Below, piece by piece: positions 45,506 through 54,314 of a stretch of DNA of 64,000 bases (its first letter is position 1; each line of letters begins with the position of its first letter). Origin of the DNA: Pseudomonadota bacterium (lineage in GTDB: Bacteria > Pseudomonadota > Gammaproteobacteria > Burkholderiales > Gallionellaceae); assembly GCA_021782365.1 (NCBI GenBank), contig JAJXVB010000008.1:1-64000 (forward strand). The letters run 5' to 3'. Made by a program: the position numbers and the translations under genes. The notes under the pieces were generated by a model that was not told the origin of the DNA, ran no database searches, and was given only the letters and a program-made list of their open reading frames with translations.

Positions 45506-46846
45506 TTACAGGAACCTCGCAATCATCCCTTTGGACATATCTTCATGCAGCGGGATGCGCACGGAGTGGCCGCTGCCAGGCGCTGTGCTCAATGCTTCCC
45601 CATCTTCGTTTCTCATCTCCGAGAGTACGACTATTTTGTTGCCTTTCGGGTGGATGATCTCGAGCCTGTCCCCGATTTGGAACTTGTTCTTCACGTCTAT
45701 CTTCGCATAGCCGCCGCTGCACGATACGATGTCGCCGACATACTGCTGGCGCGTGCTCTCGGAATGGCCGCGCATGTAGTTCTGCTGCTCGTGCGTGTGA
45801 TGGCGCTCGTAGAAGCCGTCCGTGTAGCCGCGGTTGGCAAGCGCATCCAGCGCGCCCAGCAAGCTCAGGTTGAATGGCCTGTTCGCGACTGCATCGTCTA
45901 TCGCCTGACGGTACACCTGGGCGGTGCGAGCGACGTAATAGAGGGATTTGGTGCGTCCTTCGACCTTCAGCGAATCGATGCCAATTTTGACCAGCCTCTC
46001 CACGTGCTCGACGGCGCGCAGGTCCTTGGAGTTCATGATGTAGGTGCCGTGCTCGTCTTCCATCACGGGCATCAGTTCTTCAGGATGATCCTTTCGCGAG
46101 ATCAGATAGACTCGCTCCGCCTTAGGATGGCGGGGCTGCGAACCGCAGTCCGAGAGTGCGCTCTGACTCAATGCGCTGTCGAAATCGAAGTCGATCTTCT
46201 CGATGTCGCCGGTGCCGTTTTCAACGGCGTTGTCCACCTTGTAGTCCCAGCGGCATGAATTCGTGCAGGTGCCCTGGTTCGCGTCCCTGTGGTTGAAGTA
46301 ACCCGAAAGCAGACAGCGGCCGGAATAGGCGATGCAAAGCGCGCCGTGCACGAAGACCTCGAGTTCCATGTCGGGGCATTGCTGGCGTATCTCCTCGATC
46401 TCGTCCAGGGAAAGTTCGCGCGACAGGATCACGCGTTCAAGCCCCAGGGATTTCCAGAATTTGACCGCGGCATAGTTCACGGTGTTGGCCTGGACGGAAA
46501 GGTGGACGGGAACTTCCGGCCAGCGCTCCCGCACCATCGCAATCAGCCCCGGATCCGCCATGATCAGCGCGTCGGGCTTCATCTCGATCACGGGCTCCAT
46601 GTCGGCCATGTAGGTCTTGACCTTGGCGTTGTGCGGCATCAGGTTGCTCGCGACGAAGAGTTTCTTGCCCAGCCGATGCGCCTCGGTTATTCCGGTCTTG
46701 AGCTCCTCGAGCTTGAACTCGTTGTTGCGCGCGCGCAACGAATAGCGCGGCTGTCCTGCATATACCGCATCCGCGCCGAAGGCGTACGCAGCGCGCATCT
46801 TTTCGAGGTTGCCTGCAGGAAGCAATAGTTCGGGGGTGCGCATCAT
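45506..46846 (-). CDS. trhP: U32 family peptidase-like protein, TrhP/YegQ type
   Basis: A 446-residue protein of the U32 family. The radical of the family is the block EVFVHGALCIAYSGRCLLSG, then GTCTNSCRWDYKV, supplying cysteines for an iron-sulfur cluster. The N-terminus is MRTPELLLPAGNLEKMRAAYAFG and the C-terminal domain ends RIPLHEDMSKG. YegQ (TrhP) performs prephenate-dependent 5-hydroxylation of tRNA wobble uridine. The stop side is adjacent to the AT-rich insert. It overlaps metF by four bases. Confidence 0.9.
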   Translation of the reverse strand: MMRTPELLLPAGNLEKMRAAYAFGADAVYAGQPRYSLRARNNEFKLEELKTGITEAHRLGKKLFVASNLMPHNAKVKTYMADMEPVIEMKPDALIMADPGLIAMVRERWPEVPVHLSVQANTVNYAAVKFWKSLGLERVILSRELSLDEIEEIRQQCPDMELEVFVHGALCIAYSGRCLLSGYFNHRDANQGTCTNSCRWDYKVDNAVENGTGDIEKIDFDFDSALSQSALSDCGSQPRHPKAERVYLISRKDHPEELMPVMEDEHGTYIMNSKDLRAVEHVERLVKIGIDSLKVEGRTKSLYYVARTAQVYRQAIDDAVANRPFNLSLLGALDALANRGYTDGFYERHHTHEQQNYMRGHSESTRQQYVGDIVSCSGGYAKIDVKNKFQIGDRLEIIHPKGNKIVVLSEMRNEDGEALSTAPGSGHSVRIPLHEDMSKGMIARFL

Positions 46847-47673
46847 GGTTTCAACCTTTCCAGGATCGCCATGCTGGGCTTTGCCTGATTGAGCGTATAG
46901 AAGTGAAGTCCCGGCGCGCCGCCTGAGAGGAGTTTCTCGCAGAGGCTCGTCACTGCGTCCAGCCCGAATGCCTGAACCGATTCGCTGTCATCGCCGTAGC
47001 CTTCGAGCGTCTTTCTCATCCAGCGCGGAATCTCGGCGCCGCATGCGTCCGAGAAGCGGGCAAGCTGCGCATAGCGCACGATGGGCATGATGCCGGGAAC
47101 GATGGGGGCCGTTATCCCGAGTTTCCTGCATTCGTCGACGAAATGAAAATAGCTGTCGGCGTTGTAGAAGTACTGGGTGATCGCGGAATTCGCGCCCGCA
47201 TCGAGCTTCTTCTTGAAGTTGATCAGGTCGTCCCTTGCCGATCTTGCCTGGGGATGCACCTCGGGGTAGGCCGCGACTTCCAGGTGGAAGTGGCCGCCTG
47301 TCTCCTTGCGGATGAATTCGACCAGCTCGTTTGCATACTGGAATTCGCCGACGGTCGCCATGCCCGATGGCAGGTCGCCCCTAAGCGCTACGATGCGGTT
47401 GATCCCCGCCTCCCTGTAGGTGGAAAGGATCCCCCTTATGTTCTCCCGCGTTGAGCCGACGCAGGAAAGATGGGGGGCCGCGTCATATCCCTGCGCCCTG
47501 ATTTCCTTCACGGTGTTGAGCGTGCGGTCGCGGGTGGATCCTCCCGCGCCGAAGGTCACGGAGAAGAATTCGGGCTTCAGCGTTGCCAGCTGAGTGCAGG
47601 TATGCGCGAGTTTTCCCGCGCCCTCGCTGGTCTGGGGCGGGAAGAATTCGAAACTGATATGCGGATTACTCAT
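46843..47673 (-). CDS. metF: Methylenetetrahydrofolate reductase
   Basis: A 276-residue FAD enzyme making 5-methyl-THF for methionine synthesis. N-terminal ISFEFFPPQTSEGAGKL, the active-site SVTFGAGGSTRDRT, HLSCVGSTRENI, NRIVALRGDLP, and DAGANSAITQYFYNADSYFHF are all diagnostic. It sits in a minus-strand cluster with ahcY and metK. Confidence 0.96.
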   Translation of the reverse strand: MSNPHISFEFFPPQTSEGAGKLAHTCTQLATLKPEFFSVTFGAGGSTRDRTLNTVKEIRAQGYDAAPHLSCVGSTRENIRGILSTYREAGINRIVALRGDLPSGMATVGEFQYANELVEFIRKETGGHFHLEVAAYPEVHPQARSARDDLINFKKKLDAGANSAITQYFYNADSYFHFVDECRKLGITAPIVPGIMPIVRYAQLARFSDACGAEIPRWMRKTLEGYGDDSESVQAFGLDAVTSLCEKLLSGGAPGLHFYTLNQAKPSMAILERLKP

Positions 47674-48023
47674 TGTTTTCTCATCAATTGTGCGGCTGCT
47701 GCCGAAAGCGCCCAGGAGAACACGCTGTAGAGAAGCGCGCCCAATACGCCATGCCAGAAGGTGTCGACGATGAAGCCGCGCAGCACGGATCCCACGAACC
47801 AGAACAAAAGCCCGTTGATCACGAAGATGAAGAGGCCAAGCGTGAGCATCGTGACCGGCAGCGTGAGCAGAAGCAGCAGCGGCCTTATCATGGTGTTAAC
47901 GAGCCCCAGCACGAGTGCTGCGACCAGTGCGGCCGCAAAGCCGTCTACATGGATTCCCGGCACATAGTTCGCCACGGCAATCAGCGCCAGCGCGTTCAGT
48001 ATCCAGATCAAGAGCAGCTTCAT
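47670..48023 (-). CDS. Phage-holin-4-type (DUF) small membrane protein
   Basis: A 117-residue inner-membrane protein with four hydrophobic helices (about 3-22, 28-50, 55-75 and 90-110). The family signature VLGLVNTMIRPLLLLLTLPV followed by TLGLFIFVINGLLFW is present. The name of the family is misleading: it is a widespread chromosomal membrane protein of unknown function. Four-base overlap with metF. It does not belong functionally to the SAM cycle as far as the sequence shows. Confidence 0.85.
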   Translation of the reverse strand: MKLLLIWILNALALIAVANYVPGIHVDGFAAALVAALVLGLVNTMIRPLLLLLTLPVTMLTLGLFIFVINGLLFWFVGSVLRGFIVDTFWHGVLGALLYSVFSWALSAAAAQLMRKQ

Positions 48024-48033
48024 GTCAAAGTCT

Positions 48034-48119
48034 AGGATTGAGGATTTGGGATTGGAGGAGTGAGGGGTGAGTCAAGAGCGGTGCAGTTCCTCAATCCTCA
48101 GTCCCGCCTCCTCAATCCT
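48034..48119. repeat. AGGATTGAGGA / TCCTCAATCCT repeat cluster
   Basis: AGGATTGAGGA at 48034-48044 recurs inverted at 48088-48098 and at 48109-48119, with degenerate GGATTGGAGGAGTGAGG between. On either strand this forms a stem-loop at the ahcY 3' end, so it may terminate or protect the ahcY transcript. The same 11-mer also occurs at 39851-39861. Confidence 0.55.
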
Positions 48120-48123
48120 GTTC

Positions 48124-49530
48124 TTAGTACCGGTAATGTTCCGCCTTGTAAGGGCCGTCCTTCGGCACGCCGATGTAGTCGGCTTGCGCGTCTGTGAGCT
48201 CGCTCAGTTCGGCGTTCAGCGTGGAGAGCTGAAGCCTTGCGACCTTCTCGTCCAGATGCTTGGGCAGGGTGTAAACGCCGACAGGATATTCCTTGGTGCG
48301 CGTGAAGAGCTCGATCTGCGCGAGCGTCTGGTTCGCAAAAGAAGAAGACATCACGTAGGAAGGGTGTCCGGTCGCGCAGCCCAGGTTCACCAGGCGGCCT
48401 TCTGCCAGAAGCAGGATGCGTTTTCCATCCGGGAAGATCACATGATCGACCTGTGGCTTGATGTTCTCCCACTTGTACTGCTTCAATGAGGCGACATCGA
48501 TCTCGTTGTCGAAATGGCCGATGTTGCAAACGATCGCCTGGTTCTTCATCTTCTTCATGTGCTCGTGCGTGATCACATGATAGTTGCCGGTACAGGTCAC
48601 GAAGATGTCCGCCTTGTCGCACGCATAGTCCATCGTGACCACGCGGAAGCCTTCCATCGCCGCCTGCAGCGCGCAGATGGGATCGATCTCGGTGACCCAG
48701 ACCTGTGCGGAGAGCGCGCGCATCGCCTGCGCCGAGCCCTTGCCCACGTCGCCGTAGCCTGCGATCAGCGCGATCTTGCCCGCGATCATCACGTCGGTTG
48801 CGCGCTTGATGCCGTCGACCAGCGATTCGCGGCAGCCGTAGAGGTTGTCGAACTTCGACTTGGTGACCGAGTCGTTCACGTTGATCGCGGGAATCTTGAG
48901 CTCGCCTCTTTCATGCATCTGATAGAGACGATGAACGCCTGTGGTGGTCTCTTCCGTCACGCCCTTGATCGCGGCAAGCCTCGTCGAGTACCAGGTCTTG
49001 TCTATTGCGAGCTTGGCCTTGATCGAATTATAGAGACAGACTTCCTCTTCCGAGCCTGGATTGTTCAGGATGCTTATATCCATTTCGGCTCGCGAACCCA
49101 GGTGCAGAAGCAGCGTCGCATCTCCGCCGTCGTCCAGGATCATGTTGGAAAGACCGCCATCCTTCCATTCGAAGATGCGGTGGGTGTAGTCCCAGTATTG
49201 TTCGAGGGTTTCGCCCTTCACGGCGAATACCGGCGTGCCAGTCGCCGCGATCGCGGCGGCTGCATGGTCCTGTGTGGAATAGATGTTGCAGGAGGCCCAG
49301 CGCACGTCCGCACCCAGCGCCTTCAGCGTCTCGATCAGCACGCCGGTCTGTATGGTCATGTGCAGCGAACCTGTGATGCGCGCGCCCTTAAGAGGCTGGC
49401 TCGCGGCAAACTCCTTGCGGATCGCCATGAGGCCGGGCATCTCGACCTCGGCGATCGCGAGCTCCTTGCGGCCCCAGTCGGCAAGCGACATGTCGGCGAC
49501 GATGTAGTCCTTGTTGTCAACAGCGTTCAT
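48124..49530 (-). CDS. ahcY: Adenosylhomocysteinase (SAH hydrolase)
   Basis: A 468-residue NAD-dependent enzyme splitting S-adenosylhomocysteine to adenosine and homocysteine. Motifs: [18 protein letters not shown], the insert-containing long form typical of Proteobacteria, NAD site [29 protein letters not shown], and the C-terminal [13 protein letters not shown] then YKAEHYRY. Start is ATG at 49530, because GGAG stands six bases upstream. The leader carries an SAH riboswitch, so product-side control by SAH is expected. Confidence 0.97.
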   Translation of the reverse strand: MNAVDNKDYIVADMSLADWGRKELAIAEVEMPGLMAIRKEFAASQPLKGARITGSLHMTIQTGVLIETLKALGADVRWASCNIYSTQDHAAAAIAATGTPVFAVKGETLEQYWDYTHRIFEWKDGGLSNMILDDGGDATLLLHLGSRAEMDISILNNPGSEEEVCLYNSIKAKLAIDKTWYSTRLAAIKGVTEETTTGVHRLYQMHERGELKIPAINVNDSVTKSKFDNLYGCRESLVDGIKRATDVMIAGKIALIAGYGDVGKGSAQAMRALSAQVWVTEIDPICALQAAMEGFRVVTMDYACDKADIFVTCTGNYHVITHEHMKKMKNQAIVCNIGHFDNEIDVASLKQYKWENIKPQVDHVIFPDGKRILLLAEGRLVNLGCATGHPSYVMSSSFANQTLAQIELFTRTKEYPVGVYTLPKHLDEKVARLQLSTLNAELSELTDAQADYIGVPKDGPYKAEHYRY

Positions 49531-49563
49531 ACTAAGCTCCATTCATTGGGATGATTAATGAAT

Positions 49564-49623
49564 AGGTGCCGTTGAAACAATCGAGCCTGACGGTCATGGG
49601 ACCGTTGCAGCACCTCTCGAGGG
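49564..49623 (-). ncRNA. SAH riboswitch in the ahcY leader
   Basis: On the minus strand the core runs CGAGAGGTGCTGCAAC, a variable hairpin, GTCAGGCTCG, a short linker, then AACGGCACCT. P1 pairs AGGTGC-type bases with GCACCT, the CGAG/CTCG pair forms the inner helix, and GTCAGGCTCG is the conserved ligand-binding strand. This is the SAH riboswitch consensus, an ON switch for SAH removal. A TATAAT lies seven bases upstream (49635-49630). Its end is about 33 bases before the ahcY ATG. Confidence 0.93.
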
Positions 49624-49629
49624 ATGTGG

Positions 49630-49635
49630 ATTATA
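49630..49635 (-). promoter_or_regulatory. Candidate -10 element of the ahcY leader
   Basis: TATAAT on the minus strand just ahead of the riboswitch; no convincing -35 box was seen. It lies between the metK stop and the riboswitch, giving ahcY its own promoter separate from metK. Confidence 0.4.
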
Positions 49636-49643
49636 ACGCAGGT

Positions 49644-50807
49644 TTAAAGGTCTGCGTCTGCCCTGAGCGCCGCCGCCTTGTCTATGCCCTCCCAGGTGAA
49701 CTCGGGCTCCTCGCGTCCGAAGTGGCCGTATGCCGCGGTCTTTTCGTAGATCGGGCGCAATAGGTCCAGCATGTTCACGATGCCCTTCGGTCTGAGGTCG
49801 AAATGGCGCAGCACGAGTTCGGTCAGCTTCTCGTTGGAGATCTTGCCTGTTCCAAAGGTGTCGACCATCACGCTGGTGGGTTTTGCGACGCCGATCGCGT
49901 AGGAAACCTGAACCAGGCACTTGCTTGCAAGCCCTGCGGCGACGATGTTCTTCGCGACATAGCGGCCCGCATAGGCTGCCGAGCGGTCCACCTTGGAGGG
50001 GTCCTTGCCGGAGAATGCGCCGCCGCCGTGGGGGGCTGCTCCGCCATAGGTATCGACGATGATCTTGCGGCCTGTCAGCCCGCAATCGCCCTGGGGTCCG
50101 CCGATCACGAAGCGCCCGGTCGGGTTCACCAGGTAGTTGATGTTGCCCTTGACGAGCTCCTTAGGCAACATGGGCTTGATGATCTCCTCGATTGCGGCTT
50201 CGCGTATGTCCTCGAGCTTCATCTCCGGCGCATGCTGGGTCGAGAGCACAACGGTGTCGATGCAGTGAGGCTTTCCGTCCACATAGCGCACCGTGACCTG
50301 AGACTTCGCATCGGGGCGCAACCAGGGCAGCCTTCCGTCGTGGCGCAGCTGTGCTTGGCGCTGCACGATGAGGTGCGAGAGATAGATCGCAAGCGGCATC
50401 AGGGTCGGAGTCTCGTTGCAGGCATAGCCGAACATCAGTCCCTGGTCGCCCGCGCCCTGGTTAAGATAGTCGTCCGATGCGCGGTCCACGCCCTGGGCGA
50501 TGTCTGGGCTCTGCTTGTCATAGGCGACGAGAACCGCGCAGCCCTTGTAGTCTATGCCGTATTCGGTGTTGTCGTAGCCGATGCGCTTGATGGTGTTGCG
50601 CGCAACCTGGATGTAATCGACATTCGCGGTCGTGGTGATCTCGCCCGCGAGCACCACGAGGCCGGTGTTGGTGAGCGTCTCTGCGGCTACCCGTGCATAC
50701 GGGTCTTGCGCTAGAATTGCGTCCAGTATCGCATCCGAGATCTGGTCGGACACCTTGTCCGGATGGCCTTCGGAAACGGATTCGGATGTAAACAGATATT
50801 CGCTCAT
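49644..50807 (-). CDS. metK: S-adenosylmethionine synthetase
   Basis: A 387-residue enzyme making SAM from methionine and ATP. Landmarks: [39 protein letters not shown], the P-loop-like [21 protein letters not shown] and [20 protein letters not shown]. Full length. With metF and ahcY it completes most of the activated methyl cycle within 4 kb. Confidence 0.97.
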   Translation of the reverse strand: MSEYLFTSESVSEGHPDKVSDQISDAILDAILAQDPYARVAAETLTNTGLVVLAGEITTTANVDYIQVARNTIKRIGYDNTEYGIDYKGCAVLVAYDKQSPDIAQGVDRASDDYLNQGAGDQGLMFGYACNETPTLMPLAIYLSHLIVQRQAQLRHDGRLPWLRPDAKSQVTVRYVDGKPHCIDTVVLSTQHAPEMKLEDIREAAIEEIIKPMLPKELVKGNINYLVNPTGRFVIGGPQGDCGLTGRKIIVDTYGGAAPHGGGAFSGKDPSKVDRSAAYAGRYVAKNIVAAGLASKCLVQVSYAIGVAKPTSVMVDTFGTGKISNEKLTELVLRHFDLRPKGIVNMLDLLRPIYEKTAAYGHFGREEPEFTWEGIDKAAALRADADL

Positions 50808-50880
50808 GGTGCCCCGTTTGCTTGATTAAAAAGAAAGCGCATTCTATCAAAGTCTCAAAAACTTGGTAGCATTGCCCTAT

Positions 50881-51747
50881 ATGGCCAATTTCCTCTTCAA
50901 GTTCATCTTCCGCCTTTTCTCCCTTTTGCCTCTGCGCGTCCTGCACGGGCTGGGCGCGCTGCTGGGTCGCATCACGTATGCTGTTTCTCCCGGATATGCG
51001 GCTCGCATCCGCGAAAATCTCGGGCAGGCGGGATATTCCCTCGAAAGCGATGAAGGGAAGAGGCTGCTTAAGTCCTGCATCGAGGAAGCGGGCAAGGGCA
51101 TCATGGAACTTCCCTGGGTCTGGGGAAGATCCTACGAAGAGGTGCTTGGAAAAGTGCTGGAATGCCGGGGAAAGGAGCATTTCGATGCGGCCCAGCAGGA
51201 AGGAAAAAGCGTGATCTACCTGACCCCGCACCTGGGCTGCTTCGAACTTGCGGGGCAATACTGCGCGCAGCATCGCCCCATCGTGATCCTGTACCGCAAG
51301 CCCAGGCTCGAGTGGCTGGAAGATGCGATGTGCAAGGGGCGCGGGAGAGGGAAGGCCAACCTTGCGAAGGCCGACTTGAGCGGTGTTCGGCTGCTTTACA
51401 AGTCCTTGAAGCGCGGAGAGACCATAGGCCTGCTCCCGGACCAGGTGCCGAGCGGAGGGGAGGGCGTATGGGCGGACTTCTTCGGGCGGCCTGCCTACAC
51501 CATGACGCTGGTGGGCAGGCTTGCCGAAGCGAGCGATGCGACGCTGCTCCTTGTTTGCGCCGAGCGAAGAAAAAATGGCTATGTGATGCATTTCGAACCC
51601 CTGCCGCTCGGTCATGAAGAACCCATCGCGGAGCAGATCAACAGGGCGCTCGAAAACATCATCAGGGTCTGCCCGTCACAGTACCTCTGGAGCTATAACC
51701 GCTACAAGGTGCCAAGCGGCGTCGAGCCTCCTGAGAGGAATGCGTGA
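50881..51747 (+). CDS. LpxL/HtrB-type lipid A acyltransferase, copy 1
   Basis: A 288-residue inner-membrane acyltransferase adding secondary acyl chains to lipid A. A hydrophobic N-terminal anchor (FLFKFIFRLFSLLPLRVLHGLG) precedes the HX4E catalytic motif in YLTPHLGCFELAGQY. Further family segments are VILYRKPRLEWLED, the substrate loop LLPDQVPSGGEGVWADFFG and PSQYLWSYNRYK. ATG at 50881 replaces a TTG-initiated longer frame. The stop overlaps the next gene's ATG. Confidence 0.9.
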   Translation: MANFLFKFIFRLFSLLPLRVLHGLGALLGRITYAVSPGYAARIRENLGQAGYSLESDEGKRLLKSCIEEAGKGIMELPWVWGRSYEEVLGKVLECRGKEHFDAAQQEGKSVIYLTPHLGCFELAGQYCAQHRPIVILYRKPRLEWLEDAMCKGRGRGKANLAKADLSGVRLLYKSLKRGETIGLLPDQVPSGGEGVWADFFGRPAYTMTLVGRLAEASDATLLLVCAERRKNGYVMHFEPLPLGHEEPIAEQINRALENIIRVCPSQYLWSYNRYKVPSGVEPPERNA

Positions 51748-52616
51748 TGCTGGTGCGCATCGGCGTATTTTTCCTGTGGCTGATCCACTTTCTGCCCTTT
51801 CGCATCATCGTGGCGATGGGAAACGGCCTGGGCGCGCTGCTCTATCATCTGGCAAGAGAGCGCAGGCGCGTGGGGATGATCAATCTGCAGCTCTGCTTTC
51901 CAGGCATGAGCGAGGAAGCGCGCAAGAAAATCGTTCATCAGCACTTCAAGGTTCTCGCGCGCAGCCTGATCGAGCGCAGCCTGCTGTGGTGGGCAAGCAG
52001 CGAGCGCATCAACAGCCTGATCCGCATCGAGGGTATGGAGCATTTCGAGTCTGTCAGGGGAAGGCCCGCGATTTTCCTGACGCCGCATTTTGTAGGCTTG
52101 GACGCCGCGGGGCAGTGGATAGCGCAGCGCATGGATTCGATGAGCATGTACGCGAACCAGAAGAATCCCTACATGACGAGGCTGCTCTTGCAAAAGCGCG
52201 CGCGCTTTGGCAAACAGCTTCTCTATTCGAGGCAGCAGGGGCTGCGCCCGGTGATCAAGGCGATGCGCCAGAACATCCCGTTTTTCTATCTGCCGGATCA
52301 GGACCAGGGCATCAAGGACGGCGTGTTCGTTCCTTTCTTCGGCGTGCAGGCTGCGACCATGACTTCGGTTTCGCGCATCGCGAAGATGACGGATGCGATT
52401 GTCGTCCCCTGTGTGGCGAAAATGCTGCCGGGCGGTCAAGGGTATGTGGTCAGTTTCTATCCGGCATGGGAAAATTTCCCGGGTGGCGACGAGACACAGG
52501 ATGCAAGGCGCATGAACGAATTCATCGAGGAGCGCGTGCTGGAAATGCCGGAGCAGTATTTCTGGCTGCATAAGCGCTTCAAGACCAGGCCTGAAGGCGA
52601 AAAGAAATTCTATTGA
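51747..52616 (+). CDS. LpxL/HtrB-type lipid A acyltransferase, copy 2
   Basis: A 289-residue paralogue of the upstream gene, about equally divergent from E. coli LpxL. N-terminal anchor LVRIGVFFLWLIHFLPFRI, catalytic HX4D in FLTPHFVGLDAAGQW, and the loop YLPDQDQGIKDGVFVPFFG. The two adjacent copies with HX4E and HX4D probably add different secondary chains. Start overlaps the previous stop by one base (TGATG). Confidence 0.9.
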   Translation: MLVRIGVFFLWLIHFLPFRIIVAMGNGLGALLYHLARERRRVGMINLQLCFPGMSEEARKKIVHQHFKVLARSLIERSLLWWASSERINSLIRIEGMEHFESVRGRPAIFLTPHFVGLDAAGQWIAQRMDSMSMYANQKNPYMTRLLLQKRARFGKQLLYSRQQGLRPVIKAMRQNIPFFYLPDQDQGIKDGVFVPFFGVQAATMTSVSRIAKMTDAIVVPCVAKMLPGGQGYVVSFYPAWENFPGGDETQDARRMNEFIEERVLEMPEQYFWLHKRFKTRPEGEKKFY

Positions 52617-52756
52617 AGCTGCTGCACTCGTCATAACTTTGTTGCTCAAGGGCTCAAAATGCTCATTTACTTATGTGTAAACTCCGCTTTTTCGCCCTTT
52701 CGCGCCGCGTTCTGCCATCGTTCGCGACGCTTCAATAAAATTTTTTAGGGGATATT

Positions 52757-54220
52757 ATGCGTTATCGTGACTTGCGGGACTTCATCTCTCAGCTCGAGAA
52801 AATAGGCGAGCTGAAGCGGATTTCGCATCCGGTCTCAACGCATCTCGAGATGACGGAGATATGCGACCGGGTGCTGCGCAATGGGGGGCCTGCGATCATT
52901 TTCGAAAATCCTGAAGGGCAAAACATCCCCGTGCTCGCGAACCTCTTCGGAACGTCGCGCCGCGTAGCACTCGGCATGGGAGAGGAGTCGACTGTCGCGC
53001 TGCGGGAGATAGGCAAGCTGCTCTCTTATCTCAAGGAGCCCGAGCCTCCGAAGGGACTGAAGGATGCATGGGAGAAGTGGCCCGTGTTGAAGCAGGTCCT
53101 GAACATGTCGCCCAAGGTGCTCTCATCCGCTCCTTGTCAGGAGGTGGTTTGGGAAGGAAAGGGTGTGGATCTTGCCAGGCTTCCGGTACAGCACTGCTGG
53201 CCGGGCGACATCGCACCTTTGATCACTTGGGGGATGGTGGTCACGCGCGGCCCGGAAAAGACGCGCCAGAATCTGGGGATCTACCGCCAGCAGGTGATCG
53301 CGCCCAACAAGGTGATCATGCGCTGGCTCGCGCACAGGGGGGGAGCGCTTGATTTCAGGGAACATTGCCTGAAGTCTCCGGGGAAGCCATTCCCGGTCGC
53401 GGTGGTGATAGGCGCCGATCCTGCGACGATACTGGGTGCGGTGACGCCCGTGCCGGACTCCCTTTCCGAATACCAGTTCGCAGGCCTCTTGCGGGGATCC
53501 AAGACCGAGCTCGTGAAGTGCCTGGGGAGCGATCTTCAGGTTCCCGCAAGCAGCGAGATCGTTCTGGAGGGCGTGATTCATCCCGAAGAGACGGCGCTCG
53601 AAGGTCCCTATGGGGATCACACGGGATACTATAACGAACAGGAAAAGTTTCCGGTGCTGACGATAGAGCGCATCACGATGCGCAAAAATCCCATCTATCA
53701 CTCGACCTATACCGGAAAGCCGCCCGACGAGCCTGCGATGCTGGGTGTTGCGCTGAACGAGGTATTCGTGCCGCTTCTGCAGAAGCAGTTTCCGGAGATA
53801 ACGGACTTTTATCTCCCGCCAGAGGGGTGCAGCTACCGCATGGCGGTGGTGTCGATCCGCAAGCAGTATGCGGGGCATGCAAAGCGCATCATGTTCGGCA
53901 TCTGGTCCTTCTTGCGACAGTTCATGTACACGAAATTCATCATCGTGGTGGATGAGGACATAGACATCCGGAACTGGCAGGAGGTGATATGGGCGATCAC
54001 GACAAGGGTCGATCCTGTCAGGGATACCCTGCTTGTGGAAAACACGCCGATAGATTACCTTGATTTCGCAAGCCCGGTGTCAGGCCTGGGCGGCAAGATG
54101 GGACTTGATGCGACCAACAAGTGGGCTGGTGAGACACAGCGCGAGTGGGGCACACCCATCGCAATGGATCAGGACGTCAGGCGCAGGGTGGACGAGATGT
54201 GGGGAAAGCTCGGTCTTTAA
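52757..54220 (+). CDS. ubiD: 4-hydroxy-3-polyprenylbenzoate decarboxylase
   Basis: A 487-residue prenylated-FMN decarboxylase of ubiquinone synthesis. N-terminal [20 protein letters not shown], the prFMN region [19 protein letters not shown], catalytic [20 protein letters not shown] (with the Glu/Arg/Glu network elsewhere) and the C-terminal [15 protein letters not shown]. Needs the flavin prenyltransferase UbiX, which is not in the window. The 140-base gap before it (52617-52756) shows no gene. Confidence 0.96.
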   Translation: MRYRDLRDFISQLEKIGELKRISHPVSTHLEMTEICDRVLRNGGPAIIFENPEGQNIPVLANLFGTSRRVALGMGEESTVALREIGKLLSYLKEPEPPKGLKDAWEKWPVLKQVLNMSPKVLSSAPCQEVVWEGKGVDLARLPVQHCWPGDIAPLITWGMVVTRGPEKTRQNLGIYRQQVIAPNKVIMRWLAHRGGALDFREHCLKSPGKPFPVAVVIGADPATILGAVTPVPDSLSEYQFAGLLRGSKTELVKCLGSDLQVPASSEIVLEGVIHPEETALEGPYGDHTGYYNEQEKFPVLTIERITMRKNPIYHSTYTGKPPDEPAMLGVALNEVFVPLLQKQFPEITDFYLPPEGCSYRMAVVSIRKQYAGHAKRIMFGIWSFLRQFMYTKFIIVVDEDIDIRNWQEVIWAITTRVDPVRDTLLVENTPIDYLDFASPVSGLGGKMGLDATNKWAGETQREWGTPIAMDQDVRRRVDEMWGKLGL

Positions 54221-54314
54221 GAATGGGAGACTGAACTATTTGTCTGAACGGGCTTCCAAACCCACTCCAGCCGGCAGCGCAGGATATAATGCCGGCAGAC
54301 ATAGAGGATAAGAG

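Noticed and set aside
47670-48023. True phage holin indicating a prophage
   Set aside because: The family name is historical; the gene is embedded in a core metF-ahcY-metK cluster with no phage genes around it.
48034-48119. CRISPR array
   Set aside because: The repeats are only 11 bases, unevenly spaced and in both orientations; no cas genes are in the window.
52617-52756. Small gene or regulatory RNA in the gap before ubiD
   Set aside because: No credible ORF or stable RNA fold was found by eye; it ends with an AT-rich promoter-like stretch only.
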